Of a stretch of 64,000 nucleotides of DNA, positions 24,200 through 39,785 are shown in pieces. A model generated the notes under the pieces. The model ran no database searches, was not told the DNA's origin, and saw only the letters and a program-made list of their open reading frames with translations. Every line of letters begins with the position of its first letter. The stretch's first letter is position 1. Source of the DNA: Apus apus. Lineage: Eukaryota > Chordata > Aves > Apodiformes > Apodidae. The stretch lies in contig NC_067289.1 of assembly GCF_020740795.1 (NCBI RefSeq), positions 25,476,108-25,540,107 on the forward strand, written 5' to 3'. The position numbers and the translations under genes were made by a program.

Positions 24200-25685
24200 T
24201 TAATGACGAAGAAGGAAAGCAGAAGCCCATCCTGGAACAGAGTCACCGTGACTCACGTTCTGTAGCTGCACGGTGTGAGCTCGGCCCCTGCTCGCATGAG
24301 GCTGCCAGGATTCGGGCCTTTTCTGGGACTGAAACAAAGCATCAAGTGCAGCAAATATAATGAGTTACAGTGAGTTCCTGTTTATCGACATGGCATATTT
24401 TATAGGTGGAATTCGTTAGGAGCATAGTTAACTTCTGTGTCGGCTGCCAGGGCCATGCTGTCACTTGGCTGCAGGCTGTGCGTGTGAGGGAGCACGGTGG
24501 GGTGGGAGCATCAGCTGCTGCCCTGACAGCCTGGATGCCTCCCTGGTGAATCACACACTGCTGTGCTGCAGGACGTGGCCACAGGACCTGGCCATCAATT
24601 CACACGGATTCCACATCACCAGAATTAAGGGCATCTGCATTGCTAACTTGGCCAGATAACTTGCAGAGAAGTAAATAACTTCAGAAGCTAAAACACTTAT
24701 TACGTGCATTACAGTTTTGGTTTTGAATAAAGCCAGTCTTTAATTCCTCGTGCTCAGTGATTACATGTACAGAAAATACAGGCATCTGGAAAGAAACTGT
24801 CATTTTAGGATGGCACATCTTAAGTGTGCTTTGAAAATGCTGCACAGCTGTGTTTATAATGCAGGGAGAATGTGCCATTTCTGCACGCAAATTACAAAAG
24901 TTGAGCTTCATGCAGTTAGAGCTGACTTACTAGAGAATGACACAATACAGGCTGAGTAAATAAGGCATCCATATCAACAGGAGTTGAAAACAAATTATCC
25001 TCTGTAAATTAATTGAACCCTTGAGTGTCTGAAGCATCAGACAGGCACCGCCTTGCACTGTCTGGATTCAGCAAGAGCTTTACCAAGCACAGTGACTGGC
25101 AATGTGTCACATCCTCATTTGGTGAGAAAGAGCTGTGTACACTCTTATCTGCTGCTACCAGAACAGAAATGATCTGTTTGGAAGAGCTTATTTCATGCAA
25201 AAGATATAAATAAGGAGCACATATGGCTGAGCTACACACTGAGGTAGGCACAACTCCCACGGCAGTGGGATTGTAAGGATGGAACCGAGGGAAGACGGAG
25301 GCCTGGAATAACCATCTTTCTCAAAAGAAATGTATAATTAAAGGAAATACATCATGGCAGACCAGCAGATCATACACCCATTTCTGAGGCTTCCCCACAC
25401 AAGTATATAAAGAAACTATGACCACCATGAAAGTATGATCTCATTTTTAAATACACATTTAAATCTTCAGCAAGAGAAAGAAAGCTTTAATTATTTCTTT
25501 CAGATGGTAAACTGCATCAGAGTGAATGCAGCAATTTACAATTCTGACTTGCAAATAATGGAATAATCAGTATGCACACTTCACTTACTTGCTGATGAAA
25601 GAAGATAAATGTCTATGACTTAAATGTTCGTGCTGCAAAAAGAAGTTCTCAGGCTCCAACACATTTTTTCCTGGTGACAGAAACA
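24200..25685. other. Intergenic, upstream of TIPARP
   Basis: AT-rich unique-looking sequence between the TIPARP promoter and the first CR1 copy. No gene recognised. A plus-strand donor-like GTAAGT at 24177 leaves open a divergent non-coding transcript. Confidence 0.6.
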
Positions 25686-26641
25686 AAATGTTGTTTAATA
25701 TCTTCATTAGCGATATTGACAGTGGCAGTGAGAGCACCCTCAGCAAGTTTGCTGATGACACCAAGCTGGGTGGTGCAGTCAATATGCCAGAGGGATGGGA
25801 TGCCATCCAGAGGGACCTGGACAAGCTAGAGAAGTGGGCCCAGGTGAACCTCATGAGGTTCAACAAAGCCAAGTGCAGAGTCCTGCACTTGGGCCAAGGT
25901 AACCCAAGATATGAATACAGGCTGGGGGAGGTCACCCTTGAGAGCAGCCCTGTGGAAAAGGACCTGGGGATCCTAATGGATCAAAAGCTGGACATGAGCC
26001 ACCAATGTGCAGTTGCAGGCCAGAAGGCCAACTCCATCCTGGGCTGTAACAAAAGAAGTGTAGCCAGCAGATCAAGACAGGTGATTCTGCCCCTCTGCTC
26101 TGCCCTGGTGAGACCTCACCTAGAATACTGCATCCAGCTCTGGAGCCCCCAACACAAGAAAGATGTGGACCTGTTGGAATGTGTCCAGAGAAGGGCCACA
26201 AAAATGATCCAAAGGCGGGAGCAGCTCTGTGGTGAGGACAGGCTGAGGGAGCTGGGGTTGTTCAGCCTGAGGAAGAGAAGGCTCTGAGCGGGACCTCCTA
26301 ACAGCCTTCCAGTACCTGAAGGGGGCCTGCAGGAAGCTGGGGAGGGGCTTTTTATAGGGGCTTGCAGTGAGAGGATGAGGGGTAATGGTTTTAAGCTGAA
26401 AGAAGAGAGATTCAGGTTAGAGATCAGGTGTAAATTCTTCAGTGTAAGGGTGGTGAGACACTGGAACAGGCTGCCCAGAGATGCTGTGGGAGCTCCATCC
26501 CTGGAGGTGTTGAAGGGCAGGTTGGATGGGGCTTGGAGCAGCCTGTTCTAGTGGGAGGTGTCCCTGTCCATGCAGGGGAGTTGGGACTAGGTTATCTCTA
26601 AGGTCCCTTCCAAATAATAAAATTCTGTGATTCTGTGATTT
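25686..26641 (+). mobile_element. CR1 LINE, 5'-truncated, with ORF2 reverse-transcriptase remnant
   Basis: An open frame at 25688-26284 encodes 199 residues of CR1 ORF2. It includes the reverse-transcriptase active-site motif FADD (in FADDTKLGG) and the downstream block ILGCNKRSV...[15 protein letters not shown]...[17 protein letters not shown] at 26285-26287 and a shift of frame break the ORF before its end, so the element is dead. The remaining C-terminal block ([27 protein letters not shown]) is readable in another frame to about 26550. The element ends in CR1-style ATTCTGTG repeats at 26624-26641 and has no poly-A tail. It lies intergenically between TIPARP and SSR3. Confidence 0.95.
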
Positions 26642-29600
26642 TACCTCAATAGTGGCACAAAGAACCTTCTTAACTTCTGGAAACATGCCCCATCCATTAC
26701 AGGAAGGTCAACTGTCCTTTTCTGATGTTTTATATGATGTGATGTCAAGAAATGTTGGTGAGAAATTGGGTGCCAAGGTGGCACACAAAAGGTGTGCTGC
26801 ATCTTCTCAGTCCCTCTGAAGCCACTGCATCCCAAGTCTGTCTTGCTCTCTGCATTTTCAGCAAGAAGGAAAATGGAGAGGAACAGTCACTGCCACAAGC
26901 TCTTCTTTTAGCTGACTGTATTTCTGCCAGACAATCCAGCAGAAAATAAAGCTGTTAAGACTTCACAATCTCACAACTTCTCCCCTCCCAACAAGTTTAA
27001 GAGTGGTATATGTCACCACTTTAAAATTAGGCAACAGTGAGAAGGTTCCAGTATAAATCAATTAGTAGACACCCAGAAATCAAAGTCTAACCTTTTCCAC
27101 AGCTGTATTTCACATGTTCTCAGGATGCCTCCTCCTTGCAAACTGCCTCTTCACAGTCTTTGTTGAGCTGCTCTAATGGAGCACTCCCTTTAAGGTACAC
27201 ATTGTGGTGTGGCAGAAACAATGAGAAACTACTGTCAAGTTACTTCTCAAAAGGAAGTTAAAGGTTCCTGAAGAAAAGTATTTTAAAAAAGGGCCATGGT
27301 GATGCTAGATGTGCCCACTTGCAGTAACACATGGAGAAAAAGCAATGGTTCTCGTTCCATAAAGGTAAAACTGAGCTATGGTGAAAGATCATTTGCCAAC
27401 AAATCAGAGGGAAAAACACTGGTGGCCAGCAGTGGGTGTGGGGAAGCCCTCTCATTAAAGGTGAAGAGTCCCTGCAGTTTTTGAGATGCTGTGGGTTGAC
27501 ATTTTGGGGAGCAAAACCAATGCAGTACATAGACCAACATGTTCTAAAACCTTTTTCTCCTGATTCTTTGTAACCAGGAAAATAAGTTAATGAAGCTAAA
27601 AATACTCTCCTGCCTTCAGGGTATCACTCTGAACTGCACTATCTAGTTCAGCCAATTGTCCATAACTTTTAACACGCTTGCATCTTTTGTTTTCCCAATT
27701 ACGGGGCAGGTGAACACTGAAAGGACTGAAAAGGCAGGATGTTGTGTGGCACACACCCTTCCACAGTATCTAAGGCAGCCTTCCCAGAAAAAGTGGTTTG
27801 AGGTCATCCTGCAAAACCGTCAGTGCTGCAAGACTTCATTGATAGCAAGATAATCCTTTTAATTGCTAGTATGATAATCACAAAAGCACTGGTATCATTC
27901 GAAGTTCTTGCTACTCAACTCAGCAGTTGCCTGACTGTAACTCGTGCTTACAGAAAGCTTCTATGGGTTGGAAGTTCACTTATTCTGAGATACATGTAAC
28001 ACTGTTCTTGGTGGTCTTCAGTGGCATAAAAAAATTCCTCTTGTGAGGAATCCCAGTGCTGCTGTTCCCCATGTGCTTATACACGGTATATCTAAAATAA
28101 TCTACCTCACTGTACAGCAAATTGAGGAGAATGCAGGTCACTTCAGTAGGACAAGAGTAACTTCAGTAGTACAGTTCCAGGCTTTTAAAAAATATTGCCA
28201 TGATTATGCAATATAATTACTTTAATATTTCCTTAACGTTAATTGTCTGCTATAACAATTAAGCAAAAATACAAAATGACCCATGTCCAAGCAACAAGTC
28301 AGTGGGGAGGGCAGCAGAGGTTTATCCAACACCTGCATTCCATTTACTTTTTCTGGAGTGACACCTGCTGGGCTACATCCCACTTGGGTCTGTCCTGAAG
28401 ACGATTTAAACTCTCTTCAACATGCTGAGATGAAATTTTCCATTAATTAAAGTCTCCCTCCACTGGAAATGCTCAACATTGCCCAAAACTTGGCCAGGCT
28501 GGTACACAGAACTTCAGGTCAGGAAAAAGGACCTGTAGGGAGTGGTAAATGCTTCATACCAGGGCCTAGAAAAGAAGCTGGGATCCTACTTTGCTGGGGG
28601 GCACTGAGTGGGAGATCTGTGCTTTTGTGGTTTCAAAAATTACCTTCCTGATTTGCTGAAGTCTAACGAGCACCAGGTACCCATTCCTGTACCTGCTACA
28701 GACCAGAGAGACGCTCTGGGACATTAAACTGATTAAGACATCCATCCAGTTTTGAAGCTGATGTAGATGCATGAGTTCATACATACAGCGACAGGCCCAC
28801 ATCTGGGACGCCTGGTTCACCGAGGATTTTGTTGAACTGGTGCACCCTCTTGTGGAAGTCCCTTACATCAGGACAAGCCGCGTAGGTTTAGTGCAGGCAA
28901 AGGCAACTGCTGCCGTGCATCCTCAACTCAAACGAGCAAACTGATTGATAGAATTCCAGGCAACTTCTGAGTCTTTTTGAAGGTTAATTCTAAAACGCTA
29001 GTGATTCTGGAACACAGTAGATCCAGCCTGGAGAAGAACTAGACTGCTGCAGACACGTGGGTGGCTGTCCATAGTTAGCCTGGCTCCTGTCCAGGTCTAG
29101 CTCCACACCAGACTCCCTGAACCCAAGGCTGCTGCTGCAGAGCACACCTGCACATACCTGGACCTTGCTGCCTCAGAACAGATACCCTGTGACAGCTTTC
29201 TGTCCCAGCCTGGAAGTGATGTTCTTCTCAGTGCTAGCACTGCTGCTCCCCCCCTGACTCTCGCGGAATCCCCAGGATTAGTACTAATCACATCTCCTCT
29301 AACCTCCTGAATTTTATTAACTGTGTCTGAGCTTGCCTGTTACCTACAGTTCTGAAGTTGGCTGGACATGTACTTCCTATGCACTTCATTCTGTACAGAC
29401 CATTACACAGAAAAGGGCACTACCATGATGAGTTCAAATGTTTGTGATGTGCCTGTGCTAGACACGATGACAAATAACCAGTCAGAAGAGGAAGGGGTCA
29501 CAAATTCCCTTTTATTCACTCTAAACATTATTCACATGATACTTCAGTTTCTAGTTCATCTTTCTTACTTTAGATATTAGCATTTTAGGAGCCATCAGCA

Positions 29601-32600
29601 CACAGCTGGTCAGCTCTTCTGATTGCACAGCACAGGCTAAAGCTTTCCTGAGGCTGAGATCCAGAAGAGTTTTGCTGAGCTCAAGGCTGCAGGAATGGGA
29701 AATGCCAGGGATAACTCACAGGTAGAAAGTGACACCAACCACCACAAGATCCTCCTGCACTGCTAAAGGATGGAGCAGTAGCAGGTGGGTGGGTGCCAGG
29801 GTGACACACATTTCAGCCTCAGCAATCCCATCTGGCTGACTTCCTCCCACTAACTGGGATTCAGACTGCTGAACGGGACTGGCATAATCCCAGCGCTGAT
29901 CACCTGATGTGTCCCCAGTGTGGGGACTGCATGAACTGCTTATCATCTGCTTGCTGGAACAGACACAAGCTGACTGTCCCACATCTAAATGATTGTTTCT
30001 GATTGCCTGGTGTCCTCTGTACCTAAACATATAATCACAGGCAGCAACAAACCTGGGCCCTGCACCAGTGTTTCTTTTCAAGTCCTCAAGTCACACCCTT
30101 AGCTCCTTCTACCAACTGCCCTCCACACACAAAACACAGTTGGGTAGGTCTGCTTCCATCAAAGGCTCATTCCATCAACTTCTGCAGTTCCCTGGTGCCA
30201 AAGCATTAATGACAGAACTCCCAAGCTCACTTTCACCCTGTGTTTCTCCACCATATCACAAAAGGACCGTGTGACCTCTAAGCAAGCCTAGAGCACCTCT
30301 GTTAGGTGGTAACCCAGAGCTGCATGTCTGGAAGAGTCCTCTGGAGCAGGTGACAGTTACAGTTCCCCAGTGGCCTCCACACAACACACAGCTTGACTGC
30401 CACCCTGAGAGCACACCTGGCTGGACAGCACACCCGTGCAGCATCAGGCTGCACAAACCTCCACAGCACCCAAACTAGCATGATTTGTCCTTGACCAGAA
30501 TGAAAAGTGTAGGGTATGCACAAACATAAAATAACACTGTAATGTTGTCTTTTCCTGCTTTTATTTGAATTATCTGTGGGACACACCTGCAGATATCAAA
30601 GCAAGCTGGGAACTAGACCTTGATGTTTGAGAAGCAGATGCCCCAAATCTCAAATATTAGGTTGATCCTTACTGGAAGAGTTCAGTTATTTCCCAAATAC
30701 TGCTTGTGTTACTGCTTTTCAAAAGTGTGGTCAGTGCTATGCTCTCTATATGGGGTACATGCTGAGCAAGCCAGCCCCCTGATGATCTCTTTACAGACAT
30801 TACTTCATTACTTTAGGCTACGTGCAGAAGAACCTATCAACCAAAACTTCAAAAATGCTAAAGGAGGAAACTGGAGCAGTTGAGATCATTTCAAGACATA
30901 AAAAAATGGGTCACATATGCTACACTGAGCTCCCTTCAGATATAGCAAGTGTCACAGAAAACCAGCCAGTCCCAGCTTTTACAAAGTAAAGGTGAGCACA
31001 GCAATCCATTATTTCAGTGCAGTGTTCCCAGAAGGTAAAAGAGAAAATCTCATGAAGCAACAGCCCTGGCAAAGTGCTGGTGACTGCCCCTCCAGCTGGG
31101 TTCTTCTGGAGGCCACACTCTAAACCACACTGAAGAGCTGATTTGTCTGAAACATCATGCAGCCAGATTATGTCTTGAGCACACAAAATGAAGAAGAAAA
31201 CCACCAACACAGCACACAGAGAAGAACTGGAAAGCTTCTCATTCCCCTAGTCCACACAAAGCAGCAGAAGCTGCTCCATTTATGAGTGTCATGCATGTTT
31301 ATTCAAAGGCTTTTCTTTTGTATTTCAACAATGCCCTAGCAGCTGATCCAAAACTCAGAACACTAATCCCTTACTGCATGATACATTTCAACACATCCAA
31401 GAGAACACGGGGATTTCGGAGTATTAGAAGAGTGCAATTCTGAACAAAGAGAGGTTTTTCAGTCTTAACTATAGTGAAGCTTTCACTCTGCTCTAATTTA
31501 ATTCTTGGACATCATTTAGTCCACTGGCTCTAGAACTAATGTCATTGAGAAAGTTATATCGAATGTATGTGAATGTGAACACCTAGCAGTATTCAGAACT
31601 CTAGAATTTATTTCCCAATTAACAAGTGCTGGGGAGGTGTAAGAGAAAACATGGAAAGAAATCTGTCCAGACTTCTTCTAGCCAGAGTGAGGATCACAGA
31701 CAATTTCCCCTGAGAACTGCAGCAGACAGCTGCAAGATCAAGTCTCAGTCACAAACATTTTAGGCTGTGTATAGACTACCAGGAAACATTCTCAATTTCA
31801 GAGTGGACAGAGGTCTCCCACATATGTGAAGTGAAATGGTTCAGGTAGAGCAATCAAACAAGTGCAAAAGGGAAGTGATCACTCCTGAGGGACACGGCAG
31901 TGAAATGGTTACCGAAAGCAAATAATAGATGTTGTTTCTGTGTTTAACAAAAACACTTTTAGAGAAGCAAACAAAAAGAGAGTGCTTGGTAAGTAGGCAG
32001 CAAAATTAATGGCTGCAGGGTCAGCCAAGTTTATGCTTTACCTTTGGGTATAGGTTCACCATGCAGTTGCACACGGAAAATTAAAAGGTATTTTCATACA
32101 AGTGAGATGATTCTTCTGGCTGTGGTGGGATTTAAACTAAAATCCACACAGTTCTAGCAAACAGCTAATGAAGGGAAAAAGATGCAAGAGACTGCACAGA
32201 CACTTCAACTCCACAGTAAAACATCAAATCCAGAGTAAACACTGACACAAGGCCAAAGGCACATGATCCTTTTTCAGACTAACTTAGGAAAACATACACA
32301 CCCCCAAGCATAACACAATATATACACCCCTGGTACTGCTGAAAAACACACGTGCAAACCTCTGGAGACAACATCAAAGAAACAAGATTCTCCTTTTCCT
32401 GAAAGACAGCTGGACTCACTGCTGTCTTACACTCAATAACCAGCTGAAATAAACAGTTTTAGAGTATCACGTCTCTTGTAAATGTATCTCTGAAGATTTA
32501 CTTTGAGGAACTAATGTTACAAAAGCAAAGAACAGAGAGAGTGTCTCAAAGAACATGTTGAGAACACTTGTTTTGTTACAGAGATATGAAGGGTGTGCAG

Positions 32601-35600
32601 TGCAATTCCACACAGCACACAATGTTCTACATTACTCTGATGAACGTAATTGTACAACACCACAGAGATCAGCTGCAACCACCACTGGGGTGACATGTAT
32701 TTGAATCACAATGATTATTTTCTGTGGGACTTGGAGAGGATTCTTACCAGTCAGTATTTTTTTCTGATACAACCATTACTGTTGAAATGTGACAGTGATC
32801 ACTATCCTGAAAAAGACACCTTTCTGTCTGAGGGGTTTTGAGCATTCTTCTGTTAAACAAGATGTCAGATACCATGGTAACTAACAACAGAGCCATTCAC
32901 TTAGCAATAAGAAATACTGGGATTCCTAATATTAACACTAGATGACAGCAAAAATGGCCTATTTGGTGTGTTCACACATATTCATCTCAAGGAAGTTTTT
33001 TCCACAGGTTTTGCAAGCTGAAAAACAGTTATCAAGAGCCTTTGAATTTGATTACAAAGACTGTATAAACCAGCAGGCTGTAAGAGCCTGTGATCTTTTC
33101 AGCAGAGCTATGACCAGAAAGAATCACAGCTCAAAGCAATACCCAATTTTCAATGCAGTGAAGTCTTACTCACAGAAACAACCTCTGTATGTTCTCAAGG
33201 GTTTAAGTAGGCAGAGCTGGGCAAGTGTAATCAGAGCCCGACAGAAAGGGCCCTGTAGGCAACACGGAAAGACCCAGCAGTGACCTGCTGGAGACATGGA
33301 GGAGAAAGGAACCATTATGGGGCCAGAACCACCTGTATCACTGCACTGCTGTTGGTCACTGGAGCTGCAGAGGTTCCTCAGGCCTAGGGCACCTCCTCCT
33401 GGTGACACAACAGCCACCACAGCAGCTTTCTGCTTCTGTTCTTCACCCACCTGAGGTTGCTCCCTGCCTGTGCTGTCTTAAAGGAATTTCCCCTTCTGCA
33501 CATTAGGGATTCTTCACAGGTTTTGACACCTAAAGGAAGAGATGGCACAAATTCACCAACTGAAAAAAAAATACCACCTAGCAATAAGTAATACACTCAT
33601 TACAGTTTTCTGGCGTTTTTTTGTAAGATAGTTGTATTAATGAAAACCATTCTTAGACCTTGGGATGCTAAGATTCATATGAGCACAGAAGATGAAACAT
33701 TTGCTAAAGGATTTATTTACTGTTAGTCACCTGCTTTGGAGATTTTACTTTTCAATCCAACACAAATGTGCTTTGGAGTCTATACTTCACACAAAGGAGT
33801 GGAAGCAAAAAATAGACAAAATCAATCCTGCTGGGAAATGTCATTGCCCTCATTTAAAATGTTCAGAATGGCCTAGCTTAGAGGTTTACAGAAAAAGAGA
33901 GAGCAGCAAAGACTATCTGTGTATTTCCAGAATATTTATCACTGCTTCTGTGTTTCACGAATTAATTTGTTAAGAAACGTACTTCATAAGTTACAAAGAC
34001 AACAGCATTAACATTTCTATTATCAGGAGAACTTTTGCTTTGGGGTCAGGGAGACATTGTTCCCCTGATTCTGATGCCCCATGTTCCCAGTGGCTTCTGA
34101 ATGAGGATTTAGTCAAGATGTAGTCACTGCAATGCAGATGCAGGCACTTAAAAACTTGAATTGTTCTGACAGGATTTGGTTGCCCAGTTTACTTTTGGGG
34201 AAGCACTATGACATACTTCAAGTGAGGATGAGGCTTTGGTGACAGTTCCCTTGCATGCAGGGCTGTGCTTAAAGCTTCAGTTTGACAGTGCCAGGATTTT
34301 TAAAAAAGCAAAGTGCTCCTTTGGTTTTTTTGAGAAAATCTTCCAGGATTTCACTGCCTAAAGCAATGTCAAATGTTAACCAAGAGACAGATGGTCACCA
34401 GGCAGACTTTGCTCCAGAACAGCAGCATCCTTCCCATGTGAACCCAAGCTGAGAACAAAAAGTCAGGCTTAGGTGCACTCCACCACAACACAGGTTTACC
34501 CAGATGAGCAGAAGGAAGAAATCTGTGCAAGATCAGAGCCAACAATTACATCTGAATCTTGAAACAATCCTAAACTTCACCTTTCCCACAGTTTTCAACT
34601 ACTTTATGCAGATCTAACAATGTTCTTTGATAAGAGGATTATTTGATTGGTAACAGGGGTCACATAGTGATGTTACCTACTCCTCAATTAGTTTGAACAT
34701 GTTTTACAAAGACACCAAGGCCGACCTCCCCTCCTGTTGGACTGCCACCCTCAGGACAGGTTTCAGAATGCCATCAAAACAGGCAAGCAGCATTTCCCGC
34801 CAGTGGAAGCTCAGAAAGAGCTCAAGCCATTTCAGAACATATTAACATAACCCAGGGATGCAGAGGATGAGGAACAGAGACATGAGAAGGAAGAGGTATC
34901 CACATGTGATATTTCTCTGGAGCTCCAGGGAGAGACACACTGACCACTGCCCCTGTGATGAGCAGCAGGGGGTGGGTGAGGGGCAGGGCTGCACGCCCAG
35001 CTCCTGTCCACACTGACCAGTACTCACAGTGCTTCTGCTGGTACTCAGAGCCCTGCACTTCATCTGATGGGCTGATGTGTTGGCCAGCCCAGCCTGGCAG
35101 GCTCTGCAGGGGCATTTCCAAGCCACGAGGACAGTCCCTCCAGCAGCAGCAGAGCTCCCATGGCTGCCTGCAGGCAATACAGCATTAGAGATACCCTCCT
35201 GCTACTGCACTATATTCAATACTCTCTGAATCAGGAAAATCCACTCTCCACTGGGTCTGAAAAATGTCTTACAAGGTCAAAAGGCAGAGCCTTGCTGCAC
35301 TTGAATGTTTTATTAATCTCTATCATAACAGATTATCATTTTTGATCATATAACTTCATTTCCAGCTAGTGTTTCCTCACTGTCTGCACCCCATGTCTCT
35401 TCTTGCAACTAAAGAATATTGATAACTGGGGGGAAATAAGTGGAAAGGATAATTTTAATCACATTTTTAAAAGGCAACACATTTTGTTACACAGTTTCCT
35501 CAAAAAAAATGTTTATGAACGTAACGAGGTGCTGTCCCAGGAGACGAGAATGAGGACCGATGTCTGTGGCTCCCCAAGCGGGGAGGTGTGCGGGTGGGGG

Positions 35601-35620
35601 GGAGGTCTTTAGAGAACATT
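26642..35620. other. Intergenic region between TIPARP and SSR3
   Basis: About 9 kb with no recognised gene, RNA or repeat family. Open frames of up to 121 codons (for example minus 30081-29716 and plus 32942-33280) have no resemblance to proteins I know, no flanking exon signals and no conservation evidence. I treat them as chance. Confidence 0.6.
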
Positions 35621-35621
35621 T

Positions 35622-36277
35622 AATAGAATCATAGAATCATAGAATCATAGGGGTTGGAAGGGACCTCGAAAGATCATCTAGTCCAACCCCCCCTGCCAGA
35701 GCAGGGTCACCTAGAGCACATCACACAAGAACGCATCCAGGTGGGTTTTGAATGTCTCCAGTGAAGGAGACTCCACAACCTCCCTGGGCAGCCTGTTCCA
35801 GTGCTGTGTCACTCTCACAGTAAAAAAATTTTTTCGTATATTCACCTTGAACCTCCTATGCTCCAATTTCCACCCATTACCCCTTGTCCTATCACTGGTC
35901 ATCACTGAGAAAAGCCTAACTCCATCTCCCTGACACTCACCCCTTACGTATTTGTAAACATTAATGAGGTCACCCCTCAGTCTCCTTTTCTCCAACCTGA
36001 AGAGACCCAGCTCCCTCAGCCTTTCCTCATAAGGGAGATGTTCTACTCCCTTAATCATCTTTGTGGCTCTGCGCTGGACTCTCTCAAGCAGTTCCCTGTC
36101 CTTCTTGAACTGAGGGGCCCAGAACTGGACACAATACTCCAGGTGCGGCCTCACCAAGGCAGAATAAAGAGGTAGGAGAACCTCTCTTGACCTACTAACC
36201 ACACCCTTTCTAATGCACCCCAGGATGCCGTTGGCCTTCTTGGCCACAAGGGCACATTGCTGGCTCAGGAGTTTCTA
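35622..36277 (-). mobile_element. CR1 LINE, 5'-truncated, with uninterrupted ORF2 C-terminus
   Basis: The minus strand keeps an open frame of about 178 codons (36247-35714) covering the end of CR1 ORF2: [42 protein letters not shown] is recognisable at its start, and [25 protein letters not shown] near its end. No stop or frameshift occurs in the preserved part, which suggests a relatively young copy. The 3' end is three AATCATAG units at about 35625-35649. The RT active site is missing through 5' truncation. Confidence 0.95.
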
Positions 36278-36297
36278 GGAGTTAAAGCAATTTTGAA

Positions 36298-36480
36298 CAC
36301 AGAATCACAGACTGGTTTGGGTTGGAAGGGGCTTTAAGGACCATCCAGTGCCACCCCCCCTGCATGGGCAGGGACACCTCCCACCAGCCCAGGCTGCTCC
36401 AAGCCCCATCCAACCTGCCCTTCAACACTGCCAGGGATGGGGCAGCCACAGCTTCCCCGGGCAGCCTGGGCCAGCAAAAC
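36298..36480 (-). mobile_element. CR1 LINE 3' tail, second copy, next to SSR3 promoter
   Basis: The minus strand encodes [39 protein letters not shown], a different CR1 subfamily from the copy about 20 bp away. It ends with an ACAGAATCACAG-type terminus at about 36298. Its 5' boundary runs into the SSR3 CpG island at about 36480. Confidence 0.9.
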
Positions 36481-36835
36481 CATCGCACGCGGCCCCGCGC
36501 CGGAGCCGCGGGAGCTGCAGCAGGGCTGCTGCCCGGCCCGCACAGCCCCCGGGGAGCACGCCGGGCCCGGCGCTGCTCCCTCCCTCCCTCCCTCCCTCCC
36601 TCCCTCCGCCCCGGGGCGGGCGGCCCGCGGTGTCCCCCGGTACTCACGGGCCTCATCCCGCCGCTCCGCTCCGCTGCTCGGGCACCACCGGCCGCAGCGG
36701 CCGGGCAGCCGCCGGGAGCGGCTCCGCCCCGCGGGCGGGAAGCGGGGCCCGGCCCGCCCCGCGCTGACCCGGCAGCAGTCCTGCCCCGCACCCTGCCCCG
36801 CACCCTGCCCCGCACCAGCCCTGCCCGCGGCCGGC

Positions 36836-39411
<2,576 letters not shown>

Positions 39412-39785
39412 AGAAAAAAAAAACAACAAAATCCCCACCAATTTGTATCTCGGGGGGGGGGTTTAACTGCCAAACAAGAGTTTAAGGGTGGAACAGGAAT
39501 ACCATTTTTTTTTTTTTATAGCATGGCTGCTTGAGGCTTTGGGGGGAGGGCTGGCATCCAAAATGAGTGGATTGTATTTACTTTTGGTAGCTTTATATGG
39601 TGTTACTCAGGCACTGATTTTTTTGCTGTTACCAAACGTCACCTCAGCAGCAGGGTGTGGGTGGGACTGTCCCACAAGGGACACAGCAGCACCTGCAAGA
39701 GCCAACCTTACTGGTCAGCAAAAGTGACAATCCACCATTTATCAGTGTAATTTTACAAGTCTTAATAAAAAGGAAGCTTTTTTTG
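39412..39785 (+). other. SSR3: SSR3 3' UTR
   Basis: Sequence after the TAA up to just past the polyadenylation hexamer AATAAA at 39764-39769. It holds an A-rich run, a G10 run near 39452-39461 and a T-rich run near 39507-39520. The cleavage point is inferred from the hexamer. Confidence 0.7.
39764..39769 (+). terminator. Candidate SSR3 polyadenylation signal
   Basis: Canonical AATAAA, about 350 nt downstream of the stop and followed by a T-rich stretch that could serve as the downstream element. Confidence 0.7.

Noticed and set aside
32942-33280. 113-codon plus-strand frame in the TIPARP-SSR3 intergenic region
   Set aside because: The composition looks protein-like in places, but there is no family match, no promoter and no splice context; probably chance.
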